From positions 143,183 to 207,182 of the forward strand of contig NZ_LQOT01000060.1 of assembly GCF_002101585.1 (NCBI RefSeq): a DNA stretch of 64,000 nt, read 5' to 3'. The stretch's first letter is position 1, and each line of letters opens with the position of its first letter. Of this stretch, positions 18,301 through 24,342 are shown one piece after another. The notes beneath the pieces were generated by a model. It made no database searches and was not told the DNA's origin. It saw only the letters and a program-made list of their open reading frames with translations. The DNA comes from Mycolicibacter engbaekii (GTDB lineage Bacteria; Actinomycetota; Actinomycetes; Mycobacteriales; Mycobacteriaceae). The position numbers and the translations under genes are program-made.

Positions 18301-18828
18301 GCAGCCGCGGTGCGCACCGGTGATCCAGCGGTGAGCGTCGCCGAATTGCAGGCCGGGTTGGCCGAGTCGTTGCCTGAGCACATGATTCCCCGACAGCTGC
18401 GCCTGGTTGCGGCGATTCCCTACACGGTTTCCGGCAAGATCGACCGGCGGGCGGTGACGGCGGAGCTGGCCGCGGACATGGCGGCAGGCGATGGCTACCG
18501 CGAGCCGGCCGGCCCGCTGCAGCGCGCCCTGGCCGCGATCATCGCCGAGGTGCTCGGCGTCGCCCGGGTGGGGGCCGACGACGACTTCTTCGCGCTGGGA
18601 GGGGATTCGGTACTGGCCACGGCCGCTGTGTCCCGTATTCGCACCTGGCTGGACGCCCCGGGCGCCGTGGTGGCCGATATCTTCGCCACCCGAACCGTCG
18701 CAGGGCTGGCCGCCCGGCTGGCTGCTGCGGAGGACGCACCGAGACGGTTGGACGCGGTCGCCGAGGTGTATCTGGAAGTGGCGCAGCTCGATGCCGCCGA
18801 CGTGCTGGCGGCAATCGGAAAGGAATGA
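15397..18828 (+). CDS. mbtB: Phenyloxazoline synthase MbtB (ArCP-Cy-A-PCP, no thioesterase)
   Basis: This 1,143-residue NRPS joins salicylate to Ser/Thr and cyclises it to the hydroxyphenyl-oxazoline head of mycobactin. The order is an aryl carrier domain with S34 (GLDSIRM), a heterocyclisation domain with DMQAAD at 222-227 (DxxxxD, replacing HHxxxDG), an adenylation domain with FTSGSTGEPKG and YRTGDLARY, and a peptidyl carrier with S1071 (LGGDSVLA). The protein ends about 70 residues later. M. tuberculosis MbtB is about 1,414 residues and carries a C-terminal thioesterase (from memory), which is missing here and replaced by discrete MbtT at 22.3 kb. The start is GTG. Confidence 0.92.
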   Translation: MGPDEIRAQVADLLGADASAVDPEADLVGQGLDSIRMMSLAGRWRKQGIDVDFATLAADPRITAWQDLLGRGEPAPETAPMVDPADACAPFPLAPMQHAMWVGRDDDVALGGVAGHLYVEFHTRPGDPGIDPGRLAAAASALAARHPMLRVQFSPDGTQHIRPDAELPVAVQDLRELDATAVAQRLDATRVAKSHQQLDDAVFELTVSLLPDGTTRLHVDLDMQAADAMSYRTLMADLAAAYRGETLPELGYTYRQYRQATAEHQPDESHAQWWAQRIPDLPDPPKLPPPAGAPADPRRSTRRWHWLDQDTRDALYGQARAHGVTPAMTLAASFSHTLANWSDAPRFLLNVPLFGREPLHDDVDKLVGDFTSSLLLDVDLSQAGTGAQRAHALQDAMRTAAAHADYPGLAVLRDLSRHRGTQVLAPVVFTSALGLGELFADEVTGAFGAPVWIISQGPQVLLDAQVTELDGGVLVNWDVREDMFAPGVIDAMFAHHIADLTRLAGGEGWAEPAPAALPVDQAQVRNSVNSGTAEPSGEALQDGFFRQADRDPDAVALLHASGQSSYGQLRDQALAVAAALRERGVRPGATVALLGPKGAEQIPALLGILAAGAVYLPIAADQPPERRQRILALGGAALALVTGDAVPALQIPALAVSEALQHSAAVEPVRTDPAELAYVVFTSGSTGEPKGVEVTHDAAMNTVETLSARFGFAPSDRSLALLTLDADMSVLDVFAMLRAGAAIVMVDEADRRSPDVWAQLVARHRVSVLNLMPGALEMLAATGGELSSVRAVLTGGDWVRPQLARRFAEVAPGVRFAGLGGATETAIHATLCEVEGEPPAHWAAVPYGTPLPNIACRVVGAEGADRPDWVAGELWVAGRGIASGYRGRPDLTAEKFVEHAGRTWYRTGDLARYLPDGTLEFVGRADHRVKVSGYRIELGEVESALRRLPGVAEAVVVALTDAGGREVLAAAVRTGDPAVSVAELQAGLAESLPEHMIPRQLRLVAAIPYTVSGKIDRRAVTAELAADMAAGDGYREPAGPLQRALAAIIAEVLGVARVGADDDFFALGGDSVLATAAVSRIRTWLDAPGAVVADIFATRTVAGLAARLAAAEDAPRRLDAVAEVYLEVAQLDAADVLAAIGKE

Positions 18829-18831
18829 GTT

Positions 18832-18849
18832 CCGGGCAACCGTGCCCGG
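18832..18849 (+). terminator. Hairpin terminator after mbtB
   Basis: A perfect 7-bp GC-only-but-one stem (CCGGGCA/TGCCCGG) with an ACCG loop begins three bases after the mbtB stop. It suggests that mbtB is transcribed alone here and that the ATPase gene downstream has its own promoter. Confidence 0.55.
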
Positions 18850-19029
18850 TCGCCATGAGCCTCTAATTCTTTGTCACCCAACATCTCCCGGTGATCGGCG
18901 ATCCCTTGTATGTGGTGGCACCGATAGGCCGGGTCGCACGATCTTGCCGAATTCACCGAGGGACCAGCGCATGGCGGGCAAGATGGGCTGCGACGATCAG
19001 TCATTCGCTTGTGCGGAGGTGAGCTCACC

Positions 19030-19104
19030 GTGCTGACCACGATCGACGGCCCGCCCGCCCCGGCTCGGGTGGGGCGCCCGGCAATGGGGGATTGCCGACC
19101 ATGA
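19030..19104 (+). CDS. Possible 24-residue leader peptide coupled to the P1B ATPase
   Basis: A short frame opens at GTG 19030 and its TGA overlaps the ATPase ATG (ATGA). The predicted peptide begins MLTTIDGPPAP and contains a single Cys near its end (DCRP). Stop-start coupling of this kind is the rule among real genes in this window, so it could be a translated leader regulating the ATPase. It is too short for codon or family evidence and no clear ribosome-binding site is seen. Confidence 0.25.
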   Translation: MLTTIDGPPAPARVGRPAMGDCRP

Positions 19105-21311
19105 CGGCCCACATCGGCCACGAAGGGCACGACCACGGCCGCCCCAGCGTGGGTGTCGAGCACTCGGGCGCGGCGGAGATCGCGGAATACACCTGCCCGA
19201 TGCACCCCGAGATTCGTCGGCCGGGCCCGGGTTCCTGTCCGATCTGTGGCATGGCGCTGGAACCGGTATTTGTCACCGCCGACACCGGCCCCAGCCACGA
19301 GCTGGCCGATATGACTCGCCGATTCTGGGTGGGCCTCGCCCTGGCGCTGCCGGTCTTCGTGCTGTCGATGGGCGGTCACCTGATCGGATTGGTGCCGGGT
19401 GTCATCTCGGCGCCGGTGTCGGCCTGGATTCAGCTGGTGTTGGCCACGCCGGTCGTGTTGTGGGCGGGGTGGCCGTTCTTCGTCCGCGGCTGGGACTCGG
19501 TACGCACCGGGAACTTGAACATGTTCACTCTCATCGCGATGGGTACCGGGGTGGCCTGGGGCTACAGTGTCGTCGCCACCGTCGCGCCCGATGTCTTCCC
19601 CGACTCGTTTCGCGAGATGGGCGTCGTCGACGTCTATTTCGAGGCAGCAGCGGTCATCACCGTCTTGGTGTTGCTCGGCCAAGTGCTGGAACTGCGGGCG
19701 CGCGAACAGACATCGGGTGCCATCAAGGCCCTGCTCAATCTGACTCCCAAGACTGCCCGGCGTATCCGTCCCGACGGCGCCGACGAGGAGATCGCCCTCG
19801 AGAACGTACAGATCGGGGATCGGCTACGCGTACGGCCCGGCGAGCGGGTGCCGGTCGACGGCGCCGTTGAGGAGGGCAGCTCCACCGTCGACGAGTCGGT
19901 CGTGACCGGAGAATCGATGCCGGTCACCAAGACCGCCGGTGACACCGTCATCGGCGGCACCATCAACCAGTCCGGCGGGCTGGTCATGCGTGCGGAAAAG
20001 ATCGGCCGCGACACGATGCTGGCGCGGATCGTCGCCATGGTGGCCGAGGCGCAACGCTCTCGCGCACCGATCCAGCGGATCGCCGACCGTGTCGCCGGGG
20101 TGTTCGTCCCCGCGGTGATCGCCGTCGCGGTGATCGCGTTCATCGTCTGGGCCCTGGTGGGCCCCGACCCCAAACTGGCGCACGCCCTGATCGTCGCGGT
20201 CACCGTGTTGATCATCGCCTGCCCCTGTGCGCTGGGACTGGCCACGCCCATGTCGATCATGGTCGGAGTGGGTCGCGGGGCCAGGCTGGGTGTCTTGATC
20301 AAGAACGCCGAGGCGCTGGAACGCATGGAGAAGGTCGACACCCTGGTCGTCGACAAGACCGGCACCTTGACCCAGGGCCGTCCCGCGGTGACCGACACCC
20401 TTGCGGCATCGGGCTTCGACCCCGACGAGATCCTGCGATGGGCCGCCGGTGTCGAGCGGGCCTCTGAGCACCCGCTGGCGCAGGCCATCGTGGCGGCGGC
20501 GACCGAACGCGGCGTCGGCGTTCCCGACGTCGACAGCTTCGAGGCGCCGGCCGGCCGGGGTGTTGTCGGAGTTGTCGATGGACGTCACGTGGTTGCCGGC
20601 AACGCGGAATTCCTGACCTCGCAGCGGATCGACGTCAGTGCGCTGGAGTCCGAGGCCGACCGGCTCCGCTCGGATGGAGCCACCGCCATCTACCTCGGCG
20701 TCGATGGACGGGCAGCCGGCATCTTCGCCATCGCCGATCCGGTCAAGCCGACCACGCCGGCAGCACTGGCCGCATTGCGCCGCGAAGGCATCGACATCGT
20801 CATGCTGACCGGTGACAACCGCGTGACCGCGCAGGCGGTCGGGCGCCGTCTGGGCATCGACCGCATCGAAGCCGATGTGCTCCCCGATCAGAAGAGTGAC
20901 GTGGTCACCAGGCTGCGTGACGAGGGCCGGGTGGTGGCGATGGCCGGTGACGGCGTCAACGATGCTCCCGCGCTGGCGGCCGCGGACGTCGGCCTGGCCA
21001 TGGGCGGCGGAACCGATGTGGCGATGGAAAGTGCCGGCGTCACCCTGCTCAACGGTGACCTCACCGGCATCCTGCGTGCCCGCGAGCTCTCCAAGATGAC
21101 CGTGGCCAACATCCGGCAGAACCTGTTCTTTGCCTTCGGCTACAACGCGGTGGGCATCCCGATCGCCGCCGGGATCCTGTACCCGGCATTCGGCCTGCTG
21201 CTGTCTCCGCTGATCGCCGCGGCCGCTATGTCGTTGTCCTCGATCAGCGTGATCGGCAATGCACTGCGGTTGCGCACCCAGCGGCTCACCGAGCCCGAGT
21301 CCGATACGTGA
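19101..21311 (+). CDS. P1B-type copper/heavy-metal translocating ATPase with His/Cys-rich N-terminus
   Basis: This 736-residue metal-pumping ATPase starts with a His-rich stretch (HIGHEGHDHG). A small heavy-metal-binding domain follows with C32, H35, C46 and C49 (YTCPMHPEI...CPICGMALEPV). Eight membrane spans are expected; the sixth carries the metal site CPC (374-376, ACPCALGLATP), typical of Cu+/Ag+ pumps. Phosphorylation site is D418 (DKTGT), with SEHPLA as the HP motif, GDN and GDGVNDAPALAAADVG. ATG 19101 is chosen; TTG 19092 is possible. It is not a known mycobactin gene, yet sits between mbtB and mbtT. Copper export to protect siderophore chemistry or another metal role is inference. 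Confidence 0.88.
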   Translation: MTAHIGHEGHDHGRPSVGVEHSGAAEIAEYTCPMHPEIRRPGPGSCPICGMALEPVFVTADTGPSHELADMTRRFWVGLALALPVFVLSMGGHLIGLVPGVISAPVSAWIQLVLATPVVLWAGWPFFVRGWDSVRTGNLNMFTLIAMGTGVAWGYSVVATVAPDVFPDSFREMGVVDVYFEAAAVITVLVLLGQVLELRAREQTSGAIKALLNLTPKTARRIRPDGADEEIALENVQIGDRLRVRPGERVPVDGAVEEGSSTVDESVVTGESMPVTKTAGDTVIGGTINQSGGLVMRAEKIGRDTMLARIVAMVAEAQRSRAPIQRIADRVAGVFVPAVIAVAVIAFIVWALVGPDPKLAHALIVAVTVLIIACPCALGLATPMSIMVGVGRGARLGVLIKNAEALERMEKVDTLVVDKTGTLTQGRPAVTDTLAASGFDPDEILRWAAGVERASEHPLAQAIVAAATERGVGVPDVDSFEAPAGRGVVGVVDGRHVVAGNAEFLTSQRIDVSALESEADRLRSDGATAIYLGVDGRAAGIFAIADPVKPTTPAALAALRREGIDIVMLTGDNRVTAQAVGRRLGIDRIEADVLPDQKSDVVTRLRDEGRVVAMAGDGVNDAPALAAADVGLAMGGGTDVAMESAGVTLLNGDLTGILRARELSKMTVANIRQNLFFAFGYNAVGIPIAAGILYPAFGLLLSPLIAAAAMSLSSISVIGNALRLRTQRLTEPESDT

Positions 21312-21320
21312 CCCGGTGGT

Positions 21321-21350
21321 CTCAAACCGACAGACAAATGTCGGGTTGAG
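21321..21350 (+). terminator. Hairpin terminator after the P1B ATPase
   Basis: A 12-bp stem with one internal A/G mismatch (21321-21332 with 21339-21350) and a GACAAA loop begins ten bases past the ATPase stop. It separates the ATPase transcript from the cutinase. Confidence 0.6.
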
Positions 21351-21391
21351 GGGCTGGTGCCCGGCTGGCTCGGTGTGCCAGCATCGATGAC

Positions 21392-22081
21392 ATGAAGGCG
21401 CCCGGGGTGGTCGCGCTGTTTGCTGCTGTGGGGGCATCCGCCCTGGTGGCCGTGCCCGGTGTCCCGGTCGTGGTTCCGGCCGCGTCCGCAGCCGACTGTC
21501 CCGACATCGAGGTGACCTTTGCCCGCGGGACCGCCGAACCGCCCGGTGTCGGCGAAGTCGGCCAGAAGTTCATCGACGCGTTGGATTCGCAGGTCAAAGG
21601 GCGCACCGTCGGTGTGTATGCGGTCAATTACCCGGCCGGCGAGGACTGGCCGCCTTCGGCGTCCGACGGCGCCCGCGACGCCAGCACGCACGTGCAGTCC
21701 ATGGCGGCGACCTGCCCCGATACCAAGCTGGTGCTCGGCGGCTACTCCCAAGGCGCCATGGTCATCGACCTGGTCACCATCGCGCGGGCATCGGTGGCGG
21801 GCTTCAACGCCGCGACCCTGTCTGCCGAGGATGCCGAGCACGTAGCTGCGGTGGCAGTTTTCGGGAATCCCACCGACCGTTACCTGGGCGGACCGATCAG
21901 TGAGATCAGCCCCTGGTACGGAGCCAAAGCCATTGATCTGTGTGTCGACGGTGATCCGATCTGCACTCCGGGAGCCCTGGCGCTGCCTTCGCACGACGAG
22001 ATGTTCTCCGCGCCCCACCTGTCCTACGCGCAGTCGCCGATGCCCGCTCAGGCCGCGGCCTTCGTCGCCGGTCTGCTCTGA
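21392..22081 (+). CDS. Secreted cutinase-family serine esterase
   Basis: This 229-residue exported alpha/beta-hydrolase has a signal peptide (hydrophobic to about residue 33, ending ASA-ADCPDIEV). It shows the cutinase core: FARGTAEPPGVGEVG, the nucleophile S119 in GGYSQGAM, the Asp in CVDGDPIC and a His in the following SAPHLSYA or LPSHDE segment. Four or more Cys are placed for the usual disulfides. Mycobacterial cutinases hydrolyse lipid esters or polyesters. It stands alone between the ATPase terminator and the mbtT promoter and shows no IdeR box of its own. Confidence 0.88.
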   Translation: MKAPGVVALFAAVGASALVAVPGVPVVVPAASAADCPDIEVTFARGTAEPPGVGEVGQKFIDALDSQVKGRTVGVYAVNYPAGEDWPPSASDGARDASTHVQSMAATCPDTKLVLGGYSQGAMVIDLVTIARASVAGFNAATLSAEDAEHVAAVAVFGNPTDRYLGGPISEISPWYGAKAIDLCVDGDPICTPGALALPSHDEMFSAPHLSYAQSPMPAQAAAFVAGLL

Positions 22082-22092
22082 TCCGACGCCCG

Positions 22093-22120
22093 CCTTTCGC
22101 CGAACGTGCATTCAGCGCGA
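22093..22120 (+). repeat. Dispersed 28-bp intergenic repeat, copy A
   Basis: This stretch downstream of the cutinase is identical at 25 of 28 positions to the reverse complement of 50643-50670 (before era). Its core GCCGAACGTGCATTCAGCGCGA also resembles 50605-50626. The element lies in non-coding DNA at both sites. Confidence 0.6.
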
Positions 22121-22240
22121 TAAACCGAGGGCAGAAACCCGGTCTCAAATCACGCTCGGCGCGGGGGAGGGCCTCGATGGGGCCCACGGACGCCCCAGTT
22201 TCCGGCCCGCCCCCGGTAGGGGTAACCTAACGCGAGGAAA

Positions 22241-22259
22241 TTAGGGCAGCCTTTACTAA
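22241..22259. promoter_or_regulatory. IdeR-like iron box 5 (mbtT-H promoter)
   Basis: The best box in the window matches 13 of 14 fixed IdeR positions. It lies 18 bases before mbtT. A further perfect half-site (TAACCTAA, 22223-22230) stands about one helical turn upstream and may bind a second dimer. Confidence 0.8.
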
Positions 22260-22277
22260 TACTTGCGAGGGGATCGA

Positions 22278-23024
22278 ATGGCCGTCGACGACACCTCGGC
22301 CGTCGCGGAGTTCCCCTCCTGGATGGGCCGCTTTCCGGGGCCCGGCGCCCCCGTCCTGGTCTTCCCACACGCCGGCGGGACCGCGGTCAACTACCGCCCG
22401 CTGGCGCTGGCCCTGGCCGCCGGTGCCGACACCTACGTGATGCAGTATCCCCAGCGTGCCGACCGTTTCCGCGAGCCGGCCGTCGAGACCCTGCCGGAAT
22501 TGGCGCGCAGCCTTTTCGATGCCGCGCCCTGGCACCAGCTCGGGCCGCTGCGCCTGTTCGGCCACAGCATGGGCGCGCTGGTCGCGTTCGAGTTCGCCCG
22601 GCTCGCCGAGGAGCGGGGGATCGAGATCCCGCGGCTATGGGCCTCGGCCGCGCCCGCACCCGGCCTGGTGGCCGGGCTGCGCAAGGTGCCCACCGGCGAT
22701 GCCGACCTCCGCGCCGAACTCGCCCAGCTGGGCGGCACCGACCCGCGAATTCTGGCCGACGAGGAGTTTCTGACCCTGCTGCTGACCCCGGTGCGCTCGG
22801 ATTACCTGGCGTTCAACCGTTACTCGTGTGCACCCGATGCCACCATCGGTGCCGACATCACGGTGCTGGGTGGCCGCTCCGACGACCGGATCGGCACCGA
22901 CCTGCTGGAACGCTGGGCCGACCACACCACCGGCGCCTGGTCGATGTCGCTGTATGACGGCGGGCACTTCTATCACTACGAGCACATCGAGACCCTGGCG
23001 AAGCGGATCATCGCCGATGAATGA
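22278..23024 (+). CDS. mbtT: Type II thioesterase MbtT
   Basis: This 248-residue alpha/beta-hydrolase is an external editing or release thioesterase for the mycobactin NRPS/PKS. It has the nucleophile S97 in FGHSMGALVAFEFA, an Asp in GGRSDDRIG and H230 in GGHFYHYEH. ATG 22278 follows GAGGGG at six bases; an in-frame TTG at 22263 is less likely. It is the first gene of the operon behind the strongest IdeR-like box, and mbtC starts eight bases before its stop. The discrete enzyme complements the missing thioesterase domain in MbtB, as described for M. smegmatis-type clusters (from memory). Confidence 0.85.
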   Translation: MAVDDTSAVAEFPSWMGRFPGPGAPVLVFPHAGGTAVNYRPLALALAAGADTYVMQYPQRADRFREPAVETLPELARSLFDAAPWHQLGPLRLFGHSMGALVAFEFARLAEERGIEIPRLWASAAPAPGLVAGLRKVPTGDADLRAELAQLGGTDPRILADEEFLTLLLTPVRSDYLAFNRYSCAPDATIGADITVLGGRSDDRIGTDLLERWADHTTGAWSMSLYDGGHFYHYEHIETLAKRIIADE

Positions 23025-24342
23025 TCGGCGCGAGGACCCGGTCGTCATCACCGGCCTCGCCCTCGAGGCTCCCGGTGGGATCGACACCGCCGAGCAGTAT
23101 TGGTCACTTCTTGCCGACGGTCGAGAGGCGCTGAGCGCCATCCCCGAGGACCGTGACTGGGCGGTGCGCGAACTCCTCGAGGGGTCTCGCCGCGACGGTT
23201 TCAAGCCGATCTGCAACGCAGGCGGATTCCTCTCCGGTGCCGCCGAATTCGACCCAGGCTTCTTCGGTATCGCACCCCGCGAGGCGGTCGCGATGGACCC
23301 GCAGCAGCGGGTCGCACTGCGGGTGGCCTGGCGCGCACTGGAAGACGCCGGCATCAATCCCGACGAGCTCAACGGGCACGACGTCGGCGTATACCTCGGC
23401 GCGTCGGTCACCGGCTACGGCCCGGACATGACGCAGTTCAGCGCACACAGCGGCCACCTGCTGCCCGGCACCGCACTGTCGGTGATCTCCGGCCGGATCG
23501 CCTACACCCTGGGCCTGGCCGGCCCGGCGATCACCGTCGACACCTCGTGCTCGTCGGCGCTGTCCGCGTTGCACCTGGCGGTGCAGGCGATTTCGACCGG
23601 TGACACCGACATGGCGCTCGCCGGTGGGGTGTGCGTGATGGGTTCGCCCGGATTCTTCGTCGAGTTCTCCAAGCAGCACGCGCTCTCCGACGACGGCCAC
23701 TGCCGGCCCTACAGTGCCGCCGCCACCGGAACGGTGTGGGCTGAAGGCGCTGGAATCTTTGTGCTGCAACGAAAATCAGCTGCCCTGCGCGATCGCCGTC
23801 ACATCTACGGCGAGATCCTGGCCAGTCGGCTCAACCAAGACGGTCACACCGCCGGCCTGCTCACCCCCAGCGAGCAGGCCCAGCAGCGGCTTTACCGGCA
23901 CGCCCTGGCCGACGCCGGCGTGCATCCCGGCCAGGTCGGGATGATCGAGGGCCACGGAACCGGGACCCGGGTCGGAGATCCCGTGGAGCTGCGCTCGCTG
24001 ATCAGCGTCTACGGCGCCGACACCACCGGGGGCGCCGGTCCGCGGTTGGGCTCGGTCAAATCCAACATCGGGCATAGCCAGGCCGCGGCCGGGGCACTCG
24101 GACTGACCAAGGTGCTCCTGGCCGCCGAGCATCAGGCGATCCCACCCACCCTGCATGTCCGCGAGGGCTGGCACGACGGCATCGACTGGGACGGCCACGC
24201 AATCACGCTGGCCGAGACCATCACCCCCTGGCCGGCAAGCGACGGGCGACGGATCGGCTCGGTGTCGGCGTTCGGAATGAGCGGCACCAACGCACATCTG
24301 ATCGTCGGGGTGGACGACGTTGTTGAGGCGGCCCCATGCTGA
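23017..24342 (+). CDS. mbtC: Polyketide beta-ketoacyl synthase MbtC
   Basis: This 441-residue protein is a free-standing ketosynthase that condenses the starter acyl group with the extender on MbtD to make the hydroxy-acid bridge of mycobactin. The catalytic residues are C178 (DTSCSSA), H313 (EGHGTGT) and H353 (KSNIGHSQ). ATG 23017 (NDRREDPVVITGLALE) overlaps the mbtT stop by eight bases, and its own stop overlaps mbtD by seven. Length is close to that of M. tuberculosis MbtC (about 444). Confidence 0.92.
   Translation: MNDRREDPVVITGLALEAPGGIDTAEQYWSLLADGREALSAIPEDRDWAVRELLEGSRRDGFKPICNAGGFLSGAAEFDPGFFGIAPREAVAMDPQQRVALRVAWRALEDAGINPDELNGHDVGVYLGASVTGYGPDMTQFSAHSGHLLPGTALSVISGRIAYTLGLAGPAITVDTSCSSALSALHLAVQAISTGDTDMALAGGVCVMGSPGFFVEFSKQHALSDDGHCRPYSAAATGTVWAEGAGIFVLQRKSAALRDRRHIYGEILASRLNQDGHTAGLLTPSEQAQQRLYRHALADAGVHPGQVGMIEGHGTGTRVGDPVELRSLISVYGADTTGGAGPRLGSVKSNIGHSQAAAGALGLTKVLLAAEHQAIPPTLHVREGWHDGIDWDGHAITLAETITPWPASDGRRIGSVSAFGMSGTNAHLIVGVDDVVEAAPC

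Noticed and set aside
16513..18381. Long open frame antisense to mbtB
   Set aside because: It lies fully inside the A and PCP domains of MbtB and has the same shadow composition.
22213..22231. Full second IdeR box before mbtT
   Set aside because: Only the right half-site is good (9 of 14 fixed positions in total), so it is mentioned as a half-site only.
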